Shown here: positions 47,301-59,445 of the stretch, piece after piece | Position numbering within the stretch: the first letter of the stretch is position 1 | Layout: the number at the start of each line of letters is the position of its first letter | Assembly (NCBI GenBank): GCA_963971305.1 | Contig: OZ020308.1 | Location: forward strand, 27,743,275 to 27,807,274 | From: Arcuatula senhousia | Taxonomy: Eukaryota > Mollusca > Bivalvia > Mytilida > Mytilidae | Direction: 5' to 3' | DNA length: 64,000 nucleotides | Notes under the pieces: model-generated | Database searches by the model: none | Told to the model about the DNA's origin: nothing | Seen by the model: the letters and a program-made list of their open reading frames with translations, nothing else | Translations under genes and position numbers: made by a program

Positions 47301-50300
47301 CCCTTGGCGTAAAAGAAAAGATTTTTTTCTGTCATTTGTAATATAAACTCAAATTATAATAAGGTATCTTTTAATGAAGTAAAAGATTTTCCCGTATTCA
47401 TATGTCCAGCGTATAGGTTACAATTGCGCATTAGCAAATCCCGGTCACCGGTAAGTTTTTGAACCCAATGTAAAGCGTAGGAGAAAATACAGAAATGATA
47501 TCCATTGGTTGATATATTTGTTGTTTCTAAATATAGCACCAAGCAAGCTTTTGGGTAATACTGGCAAAGAAATTCTGAAGTCACCTATGCGCTCATAATA
47601 ATGTAAAAATGCGCAATTAAAATAACGTTAAAAAAGCACCCCCCTTTTTTCGACCAAAAATTACGCCCATAAACGCCGCACGAACCCCAATTTTTTATTG
47701 GCTAAAAATAAACATATGCATGTCAACACAAAGGTTCTGTGCCAAAGAAATTAAAATTCGGGTAAGATCTATTTTTAAAAAAATCGAAAACCAGGGTACC
47801 CCCCTATGGAAAATGCATTGTAAATCAATACGCTATTGTAACCTAGACGAAAACTGATTTTTTACAATGCACCCTTTGGTTTGAAACTTTAATCGCTTTG
47901 AAAGTGAAGGTTCTATATAAAAACAAGTATTATGACACTCGATCTAAATTTAGACCCAAAAAACCAGACTATAGTCTGTTTCTTTTTTCTACATTAATGA
48001 AAATGAAGAGAAAATCGGATGGACACTAAGAATATTTGATAAATCATTAATGCTTCAATAAATGTCGTAACTGTTTTTTGTTTTATTTTGCATATACAAA
48101 TACCAAACTTTTAAACACTTTTAAAAATTTAAAATTGGATTTGAAGTAAGAACATGACTGAAATTTTGGTCCGTGAAAATTGTCATTTTTACGAAAAATG
48201 GGTGTAACACAAAGAATGCAAGCAAAAATAGTAATCATGCTGTAAAGTATCACAAACTGTAACCAAGGTCTTGTTTAGATAGAGAAGTAATTATAAATGC
48301 CAAAATTGGTCGGATTTTTGGTGATTTTACTAGATTATAGTCTGTTTCAAAATATGCCATTTTTCAAATTGCGAAAAATGATATTTATTTTTTTATTCAA
48401 ACCAGTGTTTTAAAGTAAACACTCAAAGGCAGAATTCAAACTATGCCCGTTCTTTTGAGTACATATACATCTTCCAAAAAATCGGCAATAACTTTTACGG
48501 CAAGTTAAAACATCTTTGTGAAATACCGTATTTCCTCAAACAACCCTCCAAATTTTTTCGACCTTTTCAAGAAGGGGGTACCTCTCTTTGATCAGCTCCC
48601 CTTGGCGTAAAAGAAAAGATTTTTTTCTGTCATTTGTAATATAAACTCAAATTATAATAAGGTATCTTTTAATGAAGTAAAAGATTTTCCCGTATTCATA
48701 TGTCCAGCGTATAGGTTACAATTGCGCATTAGCAAATCCCGGTCACCGGTAAGTTTTTGAACCCAATGTAAAGCGTAGGAGAAAATACAGAAATGATATC
48801 CATTGGTTGATATATTTGTTGTTTCTAAATATAGCACCAAGCAAGCTTTTGGGTAATACTGGCAAAGAAATTCTGAAGTCACCTATGCGCTCATAATAAT
48901 GTAAAAATGCGCAATTAAAATAACGTTAAAAAAGCACCCCCTTTTTTCGACCAAAAATTACGCCCATAAACGCCGCACGAACCCCAATTTTTTATTGGCT
49001 AAAAATAAACATATGCATGTCAACACAAAGGTTCTGTGCCAAAGAAATTAAAATTCGGGTAAGATCTATTTTTAAAAAAATCGAAAACCAGGGTACCCCC
49101 CTATGGAAAATGCATTGTAAATCAATACGCTATTGTAACCTAGACGAAAACTGATTTTTTACAATGCACCCTTTGGTTTGAAACTTTAATCGCTTTGAAA
49201 GTGAAGGTTCTATATAAAAACAAGTATTATGACACTCGATCTAAATTTAGACCCAAAAAACCAGACTATAGTCTGTTTCTTTTTTCTACATTAATGAAAA
49301 TGAAGAGAAAATCGGATGGACACTAAGAATATTTGATAAATCATTAATGCTTCAATAAATGTCGTAACTGTTTTTTGTTTTATTTTGCATATACAAATAC
49401 CAAACTTTTAAACACTTTTAAAAATTTAAAATTGGATTTGAAGTAAGAACATGACTGAAATTTTGGTCCGTGAAAATTGTCATTTTTACGAAAAATGGGT
49501 GTAACACAAAGAATGCAAGCAAAAATAGTAATCATGCTGTAAAGTATCACAAACTGTAACCAAGGTCTTGTTTAGATAGAGAAGTAATTATAAATGCCAA
49601 AATTGGTCGGATTTTTGGTGATTTTACTAGATTATAGTCTGTTTCAAAATATGCCATTTTTCAAATTGCGAAAAATGATATTTATTTTTTTATTCAAACC
49701 AGTGTTTTAAAGTAAACACTCAAAGGCAGAATTCAAACTATGCCCGTTCTTTTGAGTACATATACATCTTCCAAAAAATCGGCAATAACTTTTACGGCAA
49801 GTTAAAACATCTTTGTGAAATACCGTATTTCCTCAAACAACCCTCCAAATTTTTTCGACCTTTTCAAGAAGGGGGTACCTCTCTTTGATCAGCTCCCCTT
49901 GGCGTAAAAGAAAAGATTTTTTTCTGTCATTTGTAATATAAACTCAAATTATAATAAGGTATCTTTTAATGAAGTAAAAGATTTTCCCGTATTCATATGT
50001 CCAGCGTATAGGTTACAATTGCGCATTAGCAAATCCCGGTCACCGGTAAGTTTTTGAACCCAATGTAAAGCGTAGGAGAAAATACAGAAATGATATCCAT
50101 TGGTTGATATATTTGTTGTTTCTAAATATAGCACCAAGCAAGCTTTTGGGTAATACTGGCAAAGAAATTCTGAAGTCACCTATGCGCTCATAATAATGTA
50201 AAAATGCGCAATTAAAATAACGTTAAAAAAGCACCCCCCTTTTTTCGACCAAAAATTACGCCCATAAACGCCGCACGAACCCCAATTTTTTATTGGCTAA

Positions 50301-53300
50301 AAATAAACATATGCATGTCAACACAAAGGTTCTGTGCCAAAGAAATTAAAATTCGGGTAAGATCTATTTTTAAAAAAATCGAAAACCAGGGTACCCCCCT
50401 ATGGAAAATGCATTGTAAATCAATACGCTATTGTAACCTAGACGAAAACTGATTTTTTACAATGCACCCTTTGGTTTGAAACTTTAATCGCTTTGAAAGT
50501 GAAGGTTCTATATAAAAACAAGTATTATGACACTCGATCTAAATTTAGACCCAAAAAACCAGACTATAGTCTGTTTCTTTTTTCTACATTAATGAAAATG
50601 AAGAGAAAATCGGATGGACACTAAGAATATTTGATAAATCATTAATGCTTCAATAAATGTCGTAACTGTTTTTTGTTTTATTTTGCATATACAAATACCA
50701 AACTTTTAAACACTTTTAAAAATTTAAAATTGGATTTGAAGTAAGAACATGACTGAAATTTTGGTCCGTGAAAATTGTCATTTTTACGAAAAATGGGTGT
50801 AACACAAAGAATGCAAGCAAAAATAGTAATCATGCTGTAAAGTATCACAAACTGTAACCAAGGTCTTGTTTAGATAGAGAAGTAATTATAAATGCCAAAA
50901 TTGGTCGGATTTTTGGTGATTTTACTAGATTATAGTCTGTTTCAAAATATGCCATTTTTCAAATTGCGAAAAATGATATTTATTTTTTTATTCAAACCAG
51001 TGTTTTAAAGTAAACACTCAAAGGCAGAATTCAAACTATGCCCGTTCTTTTGAGTACATATACATCTTCCAAAAAATCGGCAATAACTTTTACGGCAAGT
51101 TAAAACATCTTTGTGAAATACCGTATTTCCTCAAACAACCCTCCAAATTTTTTCGACCTTTTCAAGAAGGGGGTACCTCTCTTTGATCAGCTCCCCTTGG
51201 CGTAAAAGAAAAGATTTTTTTCTGTCATTTGTAATATAAACTCAAATTATAATAAGGTATCTTTTAATGAAGTAAAAGATTTTCCCGTATTCATATGTCC
51301 AGCGTATAGGTTACAATTGCGCATTAGCAAATCCCGGTCACCGGTAAGTTTTTGAACCCAATGTAAAGCGTAGGAGAAAATACAGAAATGATATCCATTG
51401 GTTGATATATTTGTTGTTTCTAAATATAGCACCAAGCAAGCTTTTGGGTAATACTGGCAAAGAAATTCTGAAGTCACCTATGCGCTCATAATAATGTAAA
51501 AATGCGCAATTAAAATAACGTTAAAAAAGCACCCCCCTTTTTTCGACCAAAAATTACGCCCATAAACGCCGCACGAACCCCAATTTTTTATTGGCTAAAA
51601 ATAAACATATGCATGTCAACACAAAGGTTCTGTGCCAAAGAAATTAAAATTCGGGTAAGATCTATTTTTAAAAAAATCGAAAACCAGGGTACCCCCCTAT
51701 GGAAAATGCATTGTAAATCAATACGCTATTGTAACCTAGACGAAAACTGATTTTTTACAATGCACCCTTTGGTTTGAAACTTTAATCGCTTTGAAAGTGA
51801 AGGTTCTATATAAAAACAAGTATTATGACACTCGATCTAAATTTAGACCCAAAAAACCAGACTATAGTCTGTTTCTTTTTTCTACATTAATGAAAATGAA
51901 GAGAAAATCGGATGGACACTAAGAATATTTGATAAATCATTAATGCTTCAATAAATGTCGTAACTGTTTTTTGTTTTATTTTGCATATACAAATACCAAA
52001 CTTTTAAACACTTTTAAAAATTTAAAATTGGATTTGAAGTAAGAACATGACTGAAATTTTGGTCCGTGAAAATTGTCATTTTTACGAAAAATGGGTGTAA
52101 CACAAAGAATGCAAGCAAAAATAGTAATCATGCTGTAAAGTATCACAAACTGTAACCAAGGTCTTGTTTAGATAGAGAAGTAATTATAAATGCCAAAATT
52201 GGTCGGATTTTTGGTGATTTTACTAGATTATAGTCTGTTTCAAAATATGCCATTTTTCAAATTGCGAAAAATGATATTTATTTTTTTATTCAAACCAGTG
52301 TTTTAAAGTAAACACTCAAAGGCAGAATTCAAACTATGCCCGTTCTTTTGAGTACATATACATCTTCCAAAAAATCGGCAATAACTTTTACGGCAAGTTA
52401 AAACATCTTTGTGAAATACCGTATTTCCTCAAACAACCCTCCAAATTTTTTCGACCTTTTCAAGAAGGGGGTACCTCTCTTTGATCAGCTCCCCTTGGCG
52501 TAAAAGAAAAGATTTTTTTCTGTCATTTGTAATATAAACTCAAATTATAATAAGGTATCTTTTAATGAAGTAAAAGATTTTCCCGTATTCATATGTCCAG
52601 CGTATAGGTTACAATTGCGCATTAGCAAATCCCGGTCACCGGTAAGTTTTTGAACCCAATGTAAAGCGTAGGAGAAAATACAGAAATGATATCCATTGGT
52701 TGATATATTTGTTGTTTCTAAATATAGCACCAAGCAAGCTTTTGGGTAATACTGGCAAAGAAATTCTGAAGTCACCTATGCGCTCATAATAATGTAAAAA
52801 TGCGCAATTAAAATAACGTTAAAAAAGCACCCCCCTTTTTTCGACCAAAAATTACGCCCATAAACGCCGCACGAACCCCAATTTTTTATTGGCTAAAAAT
52901 AAACATATGCATGTCAACACAAAGGTTCTGTGCCAAAGAAATTAAAATTCGGGTAAGATCTATTTTTAAAAAAATCGAAAACCAGGGTACCCCCCTATGG
53001 AAAATGCATTGTAAATCAATACGCTATTGTAACCTAGACGAAAACTGATTTTTTACAATGCACCCTTTGGTTTGAAACTTTAATCGCTTTGAAAGTGAAG
53101 GTTCTATATAAAAACAAGTATTATGACACTCGATCTAAATTTAGACCCAAAAAACCAGACTATAGTCTGTTTCTTTTTTCTACATTAATGAAAATGAAGA
53201 GAAAATCGGATGGACACTAAGAATATTTGATAAATCATTAATGCTTCAATAAATGTCGTAACTGTTTTTTGTTTTATTTTGCATATACAAATACCAAACT

Positions 53301-53904
53301 TTTAAACACTTTTAAAAATTTAAAATTGGATTTGAAGTAAGAACATGACTGAAATTTTGGTCCGTGAAAATTGTCATTTTTACGAAAAATGGGTGTAACA
53401 CAAAGAATGCAAGCAAAAATAGTAATCATGCTGTAAAGTATCACAAACTGTAACCAAGGTCTTGTTTAGATAGAGAAGTAATTATAAATGCCAAAATTGG
53501 TCGGATTTTTGGTGATTTTACTAGATTATAGTCTGTTTCAAAATATGCCATTTTTCAAATTGCGAAAAATGATATTTATTTTTTTATTCAAACCAGTGTT
53601 TTAAAGTAAACACTCAAAGGCAGAATTCAAACTATGCCCGTTCTTTTGAGTACATATACATCTTCCAAAAAATCGGCAATAACTTTTACGGCAAGTTAAA
53701 ACATCTTTGTGAAATACCGTATTTCCTCAAACAACCCTCCAAATTTTTTCGACCTTTTCAAGAAGGGGGTACCTCTCTTTGATCAGCTCCCCTTGGCGTA
53801 AAAGAAAAGATTTTTTTCTGTCATTTGTAATATAAACTCAAATTATAATAAGGTATCTTTTAATGAAGTAAAAGATTTTCCCGTATTCATATGTCCAGCG
53901 TATA

Positions 53905-54332
53905 GGTTACAATTGCGCATTAGCAAATCCCGGTCACCGGTAAGTTTTTGAACCCAATGTAAAGCGTAGGAGAAAATACAGAAATGATATCCATTGGTTG
54001 ATATATTTGTTGTTTCTAAATATAGCACCAAGCAAGCTTTTGGGTAATACTGGCAAAGAAATTCTGAAGTCACCTATGCGCTCATAATAATGTAAAAATG
54101 CGCAATTAAAATAACGTTAAAAAAGCACCCCCCTTTTTTCGACCAAAAATTACGCCCATAAACGCCGCACGAACCCCAATTTTTTATTGGCTAAAAATAA
54201 ACATATGCATGTCAACACAAAGGTTCTGTGCCAAAGAAATTAAAATTCGGGTAAGATCTATTTTTAAAAAAATCGAAAACCAGGGTACCCCCCTATGGAA
54301 AATGCATTGTAAATCAATACGCTATTGTAACC
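53905..54332 (+). mobile_element. Module A, last copy, flanked by GTATA
   Basis: Full-length 428-bp A. Module B ends GTATA immediately to the left (53900-53904) and unique sequence begins GTATA immediately to the right (54333-54337): a perfect 5-bp direct repeat, as expected of a target-site duplication. Confidence 0.65.
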
Positions 54333-54852
54333 GTATAGACTGAAGAGAGACAACTCCAACGGTCATACTAAAAAGCGCCCAGAAGTGTTATATCCGTTCC
54401 AATTATTGTTATGACCTCTAATGTCGATATATAGTGATAACAAATTATTACAAGAGAGCTTGTTAATTGTCATCCTATAACTTTTTTTTAGTATATGCTA
54501 CAAGCATGGTGGAAAAAAAAACAGGTGAGAAAATTTTGAAATCTTCCAGTCACTCCCAATATAAAAGCAATTAACTAGTATTTCCAAAAATATATTTTGA
54601 AGTAGTTTTTCACTATTTTTTTATTTTTGCGCAAAATAAGTTTTAAAAATATTGTAATTTTCACATTTAAATTTTATTTACAATATACAAATTTAATACA
54701 ATATGAATATTCCCTTTGTGTCTTAACTTGTGCAATATTAAAATTAGAAATATAATAATCATGAAAGTAACAAGTATACTAGAAATACTTTGTAAATCTA
54801 AATTGAATAAAAATATTGAATTATAAAGATGCCTCTTTTTGATTTTTTTTTT
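54333..54852. other. Unassigned AT-rich spacer
   Basis: Unique-looking sequence to the right of the array; no gene or repeat recognised. Confidence 0.5.
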
Positions 54853-54901
54853 AGCTCACCTGGACCAAAGGTCCATGTGAGCTATTGCCATCACTTGGCG
54901 T

Positions 54902-54936
<35 letters not shown>

Positions 54937-56372
54937 CGTTAACAATTTTTCAAAAATCTTCTCCTCTGAAACTACTGAACAGAATTGAATGAAACTTGGT
55001 ATGATTGATCCTTAGGGTGTTCTGCACCAAACTTGTGTTTCGATTTTTGATCTGTCAAAAAACATGGCCGCCGTTACTAAAAATAGACTAGGGGGGTCAG
55101 ACTACTGTTTTTGGCTTATAAATCAAAAAGTATAAGAGATAGAGGAAATCTGAGGCCACGCTACTGATTCAGCATCAAAAGCTCTACAAAAGTCTCCATT
55201 TGTTCAAAGTTGTCAGATGACCCCTTATAGGGGTTACGGCCCCTTAAAGGTGAAAAATAGCATTTTTTCATGTTTTTGGCCTACAGAATGAAAACTATTG
55301 CAGATAGAGATTAGCTGTTGCTTGCTTAAATGTTTAGCTCATTTAGCTCTACGAAAGTCTCAATAGGGTCGAAGTTTTCAGATGACCCCTTATAGGTGTT
55401 ACGGCCCCTTAAAGGTGAAAAATAGCCATTTTTCATGTTTTTGGCCTACAGAATGAAAACTATTGCAGATAGAGATTAGCTGTTGCTTGCTTAAATGTTA
55501 AGCTCATTTAGCTCTACGAAAGTCTCCATAGGGTCGAAGTTGTCAGATGACCCCTTATAGGGGTTACGGCCCCTTAAAGGTGAAAAATAGCCATTTTTCA
55601 TGTTTTTGGCCTACAGAATGAAAACTATTGCAGATAGAGATTAGCTGTTGCTTGCTTAAATGTTTAGCTCATTTAACTCTACGAAAGTGTCCATAGGGTC
55701 GAAGTTGTCAGATGACCCCTTATAGGGGTTACGGCCCTTGAAAAATAGCGTTTTTTCATGTTTTTGTCCTACAGAATGGAAACTATTGCACATAGAGATT
55801 AGCTGTTGCTTGCTTAAATGTTCAGCTCATTTAGCTCTACAAAATTCTCCATAGGGTCCAAGTTGTCAGATGACCCCTTATAGGGGTTACGGCCCATGAA
55901 AAATAGCGATTTTTCATGTTTTTGTCCTACAGAATGAAAACTATTGCAGATAGAGATTAGCTGTTGCTTGCTTAAATGTTCAGCTCATTTAGCTCTACAA
56001 AATTCTCCATAGGGTCGAAGTTGTCAGATGACCCCTTATAGGGGTTACGGCCCCTGAAAAAGCGATTTTTCATGTTTTTGGCCTACAGAATGAAAACTAT
56101 TGCAGGTAGAGAAAAGCTGTTGCTTGCTTAAATGTTCAGCTCATTTAGCTCTACAAAATTCTCCATAGGGTCGAAGTTGTCAGATGACCCCTTATAGGGG
56201 TTACGGCCCCTGAAAAAGCGATTTTTCATGTTTTTGGCCTACAGAATGAAAACTATTGCAGGTAGAGAAAAGATGTTGCTTGCTTAAATGTTCAGCTCAC
56301 TTAGCTCTACAAAAGTATAGGGTCAACATCAAGACCAGGTGAGCGATTCAGGCTCCTGGGAGCCTCTTGTTA
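54853..56372 (+). mobile_element. Complete AGCTCACCTGG element with ~160-bp tandem core
   Basis: 5' hairpin AGCTCACCTGGACC...GGTCCATGTGAGCT (54853-54883), a GTC microsatellite (about 54901-54937), a unique leader with CATGGCCGCCGTTACTAAAA, about seven tandem units of 152-165 bp (landmarks GCTCTACGAAAGTCTCC, CAGATGACCCCTTATAGG, CTACAGAATGAAAACTATTG), then CCAGGTGAGCG and the perfect 3' hairpin AGGCTCCTGGGAGCCT (56350-56365). AGCTCACCTGG and CCAGGTGAGC are subterminal inverted repeats. This full architecture matches non-autonomous Helentron-like elements; no coding sequence. Confidence 0.85.
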
Positions 56373-57479
56373 TGAAACCCCTTGGTCAAATTTATACAGA
56401 CATTTTTTCTCTATTAACGGGGAGGGGACACACCCCTCCGCCCCTCTGAATGCGCCACTGGCTGGCTCAGACTTCTGACTTGTCATAAATTAGGAAAAAT
56501 CGGAAGGAAACGCACTTTAAAGGGTATCAATTCATAATTTGTATTCAAGTCTTCATTTTTGATACGTATTGGAGAGGAAACAAATACTTTGCAATGAACT
56601 TTATTTACAAAGATTTACCCAAAGGCTAATGTGATATAATTGTAACCGGAGAGCATGAATTACTTCACAAAATCGACATGTCCTGACCGGGACTCGAACC
56701 CGGGAACTCTAGGTTTACAGTCAGGCGCTCTACCTCTGAACCAAAGAAGTACTTCCCTTGTTCAGGGATAAAGGCTGGCTATTAAGTACGAAGGGGAGCA
56801 ACCCCGTTACATAATCAATGGTTTGAGAGTGTCGCAAAATAGGGTCGTTTTTATTCAGACTGATATGTAAATTGTCACCAACAGGTACATATATGTTAAA
56901 ATAAATGAAGTAACATTAAAATGCTTCATGTGGTCTAGTTTTTGATCTACATTTTAGCTCAAATTTGTCTTTCTAAATCCACCTCTGAACTTCTATTTAG
57001 GTCTAAAAAGTAAACATATATTCATAATCAGAGAAGTTTTAACGTGGCCAAGACATAGTTTACCGCATGTATCGTCCCATGGTATATATAACAAGGTATG
57101 TTTACTTGTAGATGAATCATAAAAAGTAGCCCCCCCCCCTTTTCCTGGGATTTTAAGAAGAAATAGTAAAAGGAACACAATATACATGAAAACATGCAGA
57201 AATAATTATATCAATATCAGCTCAACCAATATGCAATAGAATCATCTTTGAAAAATACTTTAATGCTTTTTAGACTTTCAAGAAAGTTGTTTTACATCCC
57301 CACGAAAGACACATCGATATCTCTCTTAATTTGTCCTGTTGCTTTTAATAACAATTAACTTTAAAACAAACAACCAAAAATGAACAAACGGCAAAATTTT
57401 CATTGAATTAATATACGTACATCGGGAAAGAAATTTAGCCGAGTATCCTTGGATATGGGTTAACCCATATCCTTTCTTG
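56373..57479. other. Spacer with a tRNA-like sequence
   Basis: Apart from the tRNA-like segment at 56681-56755, only a poly-C run near 57130 and CCCCTCCGCCCCTCTGAATG with GCGCCACTGG (56428-56460), which resembles a transposon end, stand out. No gene. Confidence 0.45.
56681..56755 (-). pseudogene. tRNA-like pseudogene or SINE head
   Basis: On the minus strand an A box TGGTTCAGAGG (56743-56733) and a perfect B box GGTTCGAGTCC (56700-56690) are spaced as in a tRNA. The T stem CCGGG...CCCGG is intact and the anticodon-loop-like CTGTAAA would read GTA (Tyr). The anticodon stem and the acceptor stem do not pair, so it should not give a functional tRNA. The head of a tRNA-derived SINE is equally possible. 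Confidence 0.6.
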
Positions 57480-57481
57480 TA

Positions 57482-57855
57482 TAGGTTTACAATGGTTATA
57501 TAGGATTACAATGGTTGCATAGGTTTACAATGGTTACATAAGATTACAATTGTAACATAGGGTTACAATAGTTTCATAGGGTAACAATTGTTACATAGGG
57601 GTATTATTGTTATTTAGGGTTAAATCGGTTACATAGGGTTACACTGGTTGCATATGTTTACAATGGTTACATAGGTTTACAATAATTACATAGGGTAACA
57701 ATTGTTACATAGGGGTATTATTGTTATTTAGGGTTAAATTGGTTACATAGGGTTACAATGGTTGCATATGTTTACAATGGTTACATAGGTTTACAATGGT
57801 TACATAGGATTACCATGGTAACATAGGGTAGCAATGGTTACATAGGATTACCATA
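57482..57855 (+). repeat. Minisatellite, second locus, left part
   Basis: About 18-20 degenerate GGTTTACAATGGTTACATA-type units, including a block of about 115 bp (ATTGTTACATAGGGGTATTA onwards) present twice. Confidence 0.9.
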
Positions 57856-58525
57856 AAATTTCTAATATTTTTTGTCGCTGAATTTTCCGTTTTTATATTC
57901 AAAATTGTTTAAAACACCAGGTTTCTTTCCTTGTAATGCACATGGTCGATATCCTCGGTGCTGGATTTGGCTTCCTTGTTCGAACGTTTTGGTTTTGAGT
58001 ACTTTTCGTTTTCAAGAGTTTTAGAATTTGACCTTCCAATGTTTTGATTTAAATGCTACTGATGAGAGGTTACTCCTTGAAATATCGATTAATAGCATAT
58101 CCAAATTAACCGCTTATACCCGCGTTTTGGTATTTGTAATTTTAAAACCACTGGGCGATAACCGCTGCTGGTGGACCGGAGGTCCCCCAGGGTAATCACA
58201 AGCCTGGTAGTCAGAATTGTCTGACAAGATTTACCATAAAATTTCTTATATTTTTGGCGCTGAAACCGTTTTTTTAAATTCAAAATTGTTTAAAACACCA
58301 GGTTTCTTTCCTTGTAATGCACATGGTCGATATCCTCGGTGATGGATTTGGCTTCCTTGTTCGAACGTTTTGGTTTTGAGTACTTTTCGTTTCCAACAGT
58401 TTTGGAATTTGACCTTCCAATGTTTTGATTTAAATGCTACTGATGAGAGGTTACTCCTTGAAATATCGATTAATAGCATATCCAAACTAACCGTTTATGC
58501 CCGCGTTTTGGTATTTGTAATTACC
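57850..58525 (+). repeat. Second locus: duplicated ~385-bp module
   Basis: Two copies of the module found in the 24-33 kb units, starting near 57920 and 58301 (381 bp apart), with the same TTGTAATGCACATGGTCGAT and GTTCGAACGTTTTG landmarks but many substitutions. The hairpin-forming part is decayed (GGTGGACCGGAGGTCC remains) and no A tract is present. Confidence 0.85.
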
Positions 58526-58800
58526 ATGGTTACATAGGGTAGCAGTAACATAGGGGTACAATTGGAATATAGGGTTAAATTGGTTACATAGGCATATAAT
58601 GGTAAAAATGGATCACAATGGATATCCAGGGTTAAATGATTACGTAGGATTACAATTGTTTCTTATTGAGTAAACTGGTTCATAGTATATAATGTTAATA
58701 CATGTGTACATCTGTTACATAAGGATTACAGTTGTTACACAGGGCAAACATGGGGCTATAAGGGAACTGCAGTTACCATGATGTAAAAAAAAGGGTAAAA
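58526..58800 (+). repeat. Minisatellite, second locus, right part
   Basis: Decayed units with ACATAGGGT and ACAATGG motifs that fade out near 58800. Confidence 0.7.
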
Positions 58801-59445
58801 ATATTACAATTATGGTTATGTTCCAGACGATATGAGTATTTGGACTATGCGCGTATTGTCATGACCATATAGGTATGCTCTTATGGTATGTGGTCGGTCA
58901 GTACTCGTATGGTCGGACCATATAGCTTTATACTCATATGGCTATGACACATTAGACCACATAATAGAAAATAATGAGATGTGGAAAAAATAAACGCGAC
59001 ACAGCCCATATAAAAAGCGGTAGTTTAGAAAAAAAACCATATTGGAAAACCGCCAGCAGAATTCAACGAAGCCAGTAGGCGCTGCCCGCCGTTCTTCAAC
59101 AGACCAAAGGTCTAAAAAAAGTGCAAATAATTCAAATCCAGTCCTGAAATTGTCAAAGATAGACCCCCTTCTTAAACAAAGTACAGAAAGCATCAAAATA
59201 GCAAGTACAAACAAAAGCTTGGTCATACATTCCTGGCTTATTAAGTTTTCTACTCCTAGCGTGTCTGATGAAGGTTAATCCAGAAAAGCGCTTCATATGC
59301 AGTGAAATTTTGCTTCTGTACATTTATTAAAATCATTTCAATATGTGGATCGTGTCTTTTTGGCACATATTCCATATTCTTTCGTTTTTGATATTATGCA
59401 TGTACATTTGAAATGTGGCGGGGTCAAACTAGTTTAGTCGCTGAA
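58801..59445. other. Spacer with inverted motifs and a possible retroelement tail
   Basis: 58845-58945 has several inverted ATATGAGTAT / ATACTCATAT and ACCATATAG motifs, perhaps a decayed MITE. A plus frame open from 59024 to 59278 ends TPSVSDEG and has no ATG near its start. GTCTGATGAAGG ... GAAAAGCGCTTC at its end resembles a tail I associate with Penelope-type or other retroelements, but nothing else of such an element is present. Confidence 0.3.

Larger units (their letters stand above)
37033..54332 (+). repeat. 17.3-kb array A(BA)13 with a 1298-bp period
   Basis: Unit starts: 37033, 38331, 39629, 40927, 42225, 43523, 44820, 46118, 47416, 48714, 50011, 51309, 52607, 53905. Spacing is 1298 bp except after the sixth and tenth (1297 bp), where a run of six C is five C. 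The array has 13 full units plus a last partial of 428 bp. The partial ends exactly at ATTGTAACC, the inverted form of the array start GGTTACAAT, so the period splits into A (428 bp) and B (870 bp). Units look identical except for that C run and one T/A site near base 85 of A (T in units 1, 4, 6 and 8; A in the others). No RNA gene or promoter is recognised. A 76-codon minus-strand frame repeated in every unit begins at GTG and is not accepted as a gene. Confidence 0.97.

Noticed and set aside
37033..54332. Tandem rRNA, histone or snRNA gene cluster
   Set aside because: No 5S rRNA, spliceosomal RNA or histone signature is visible in the 1298-bp unit.
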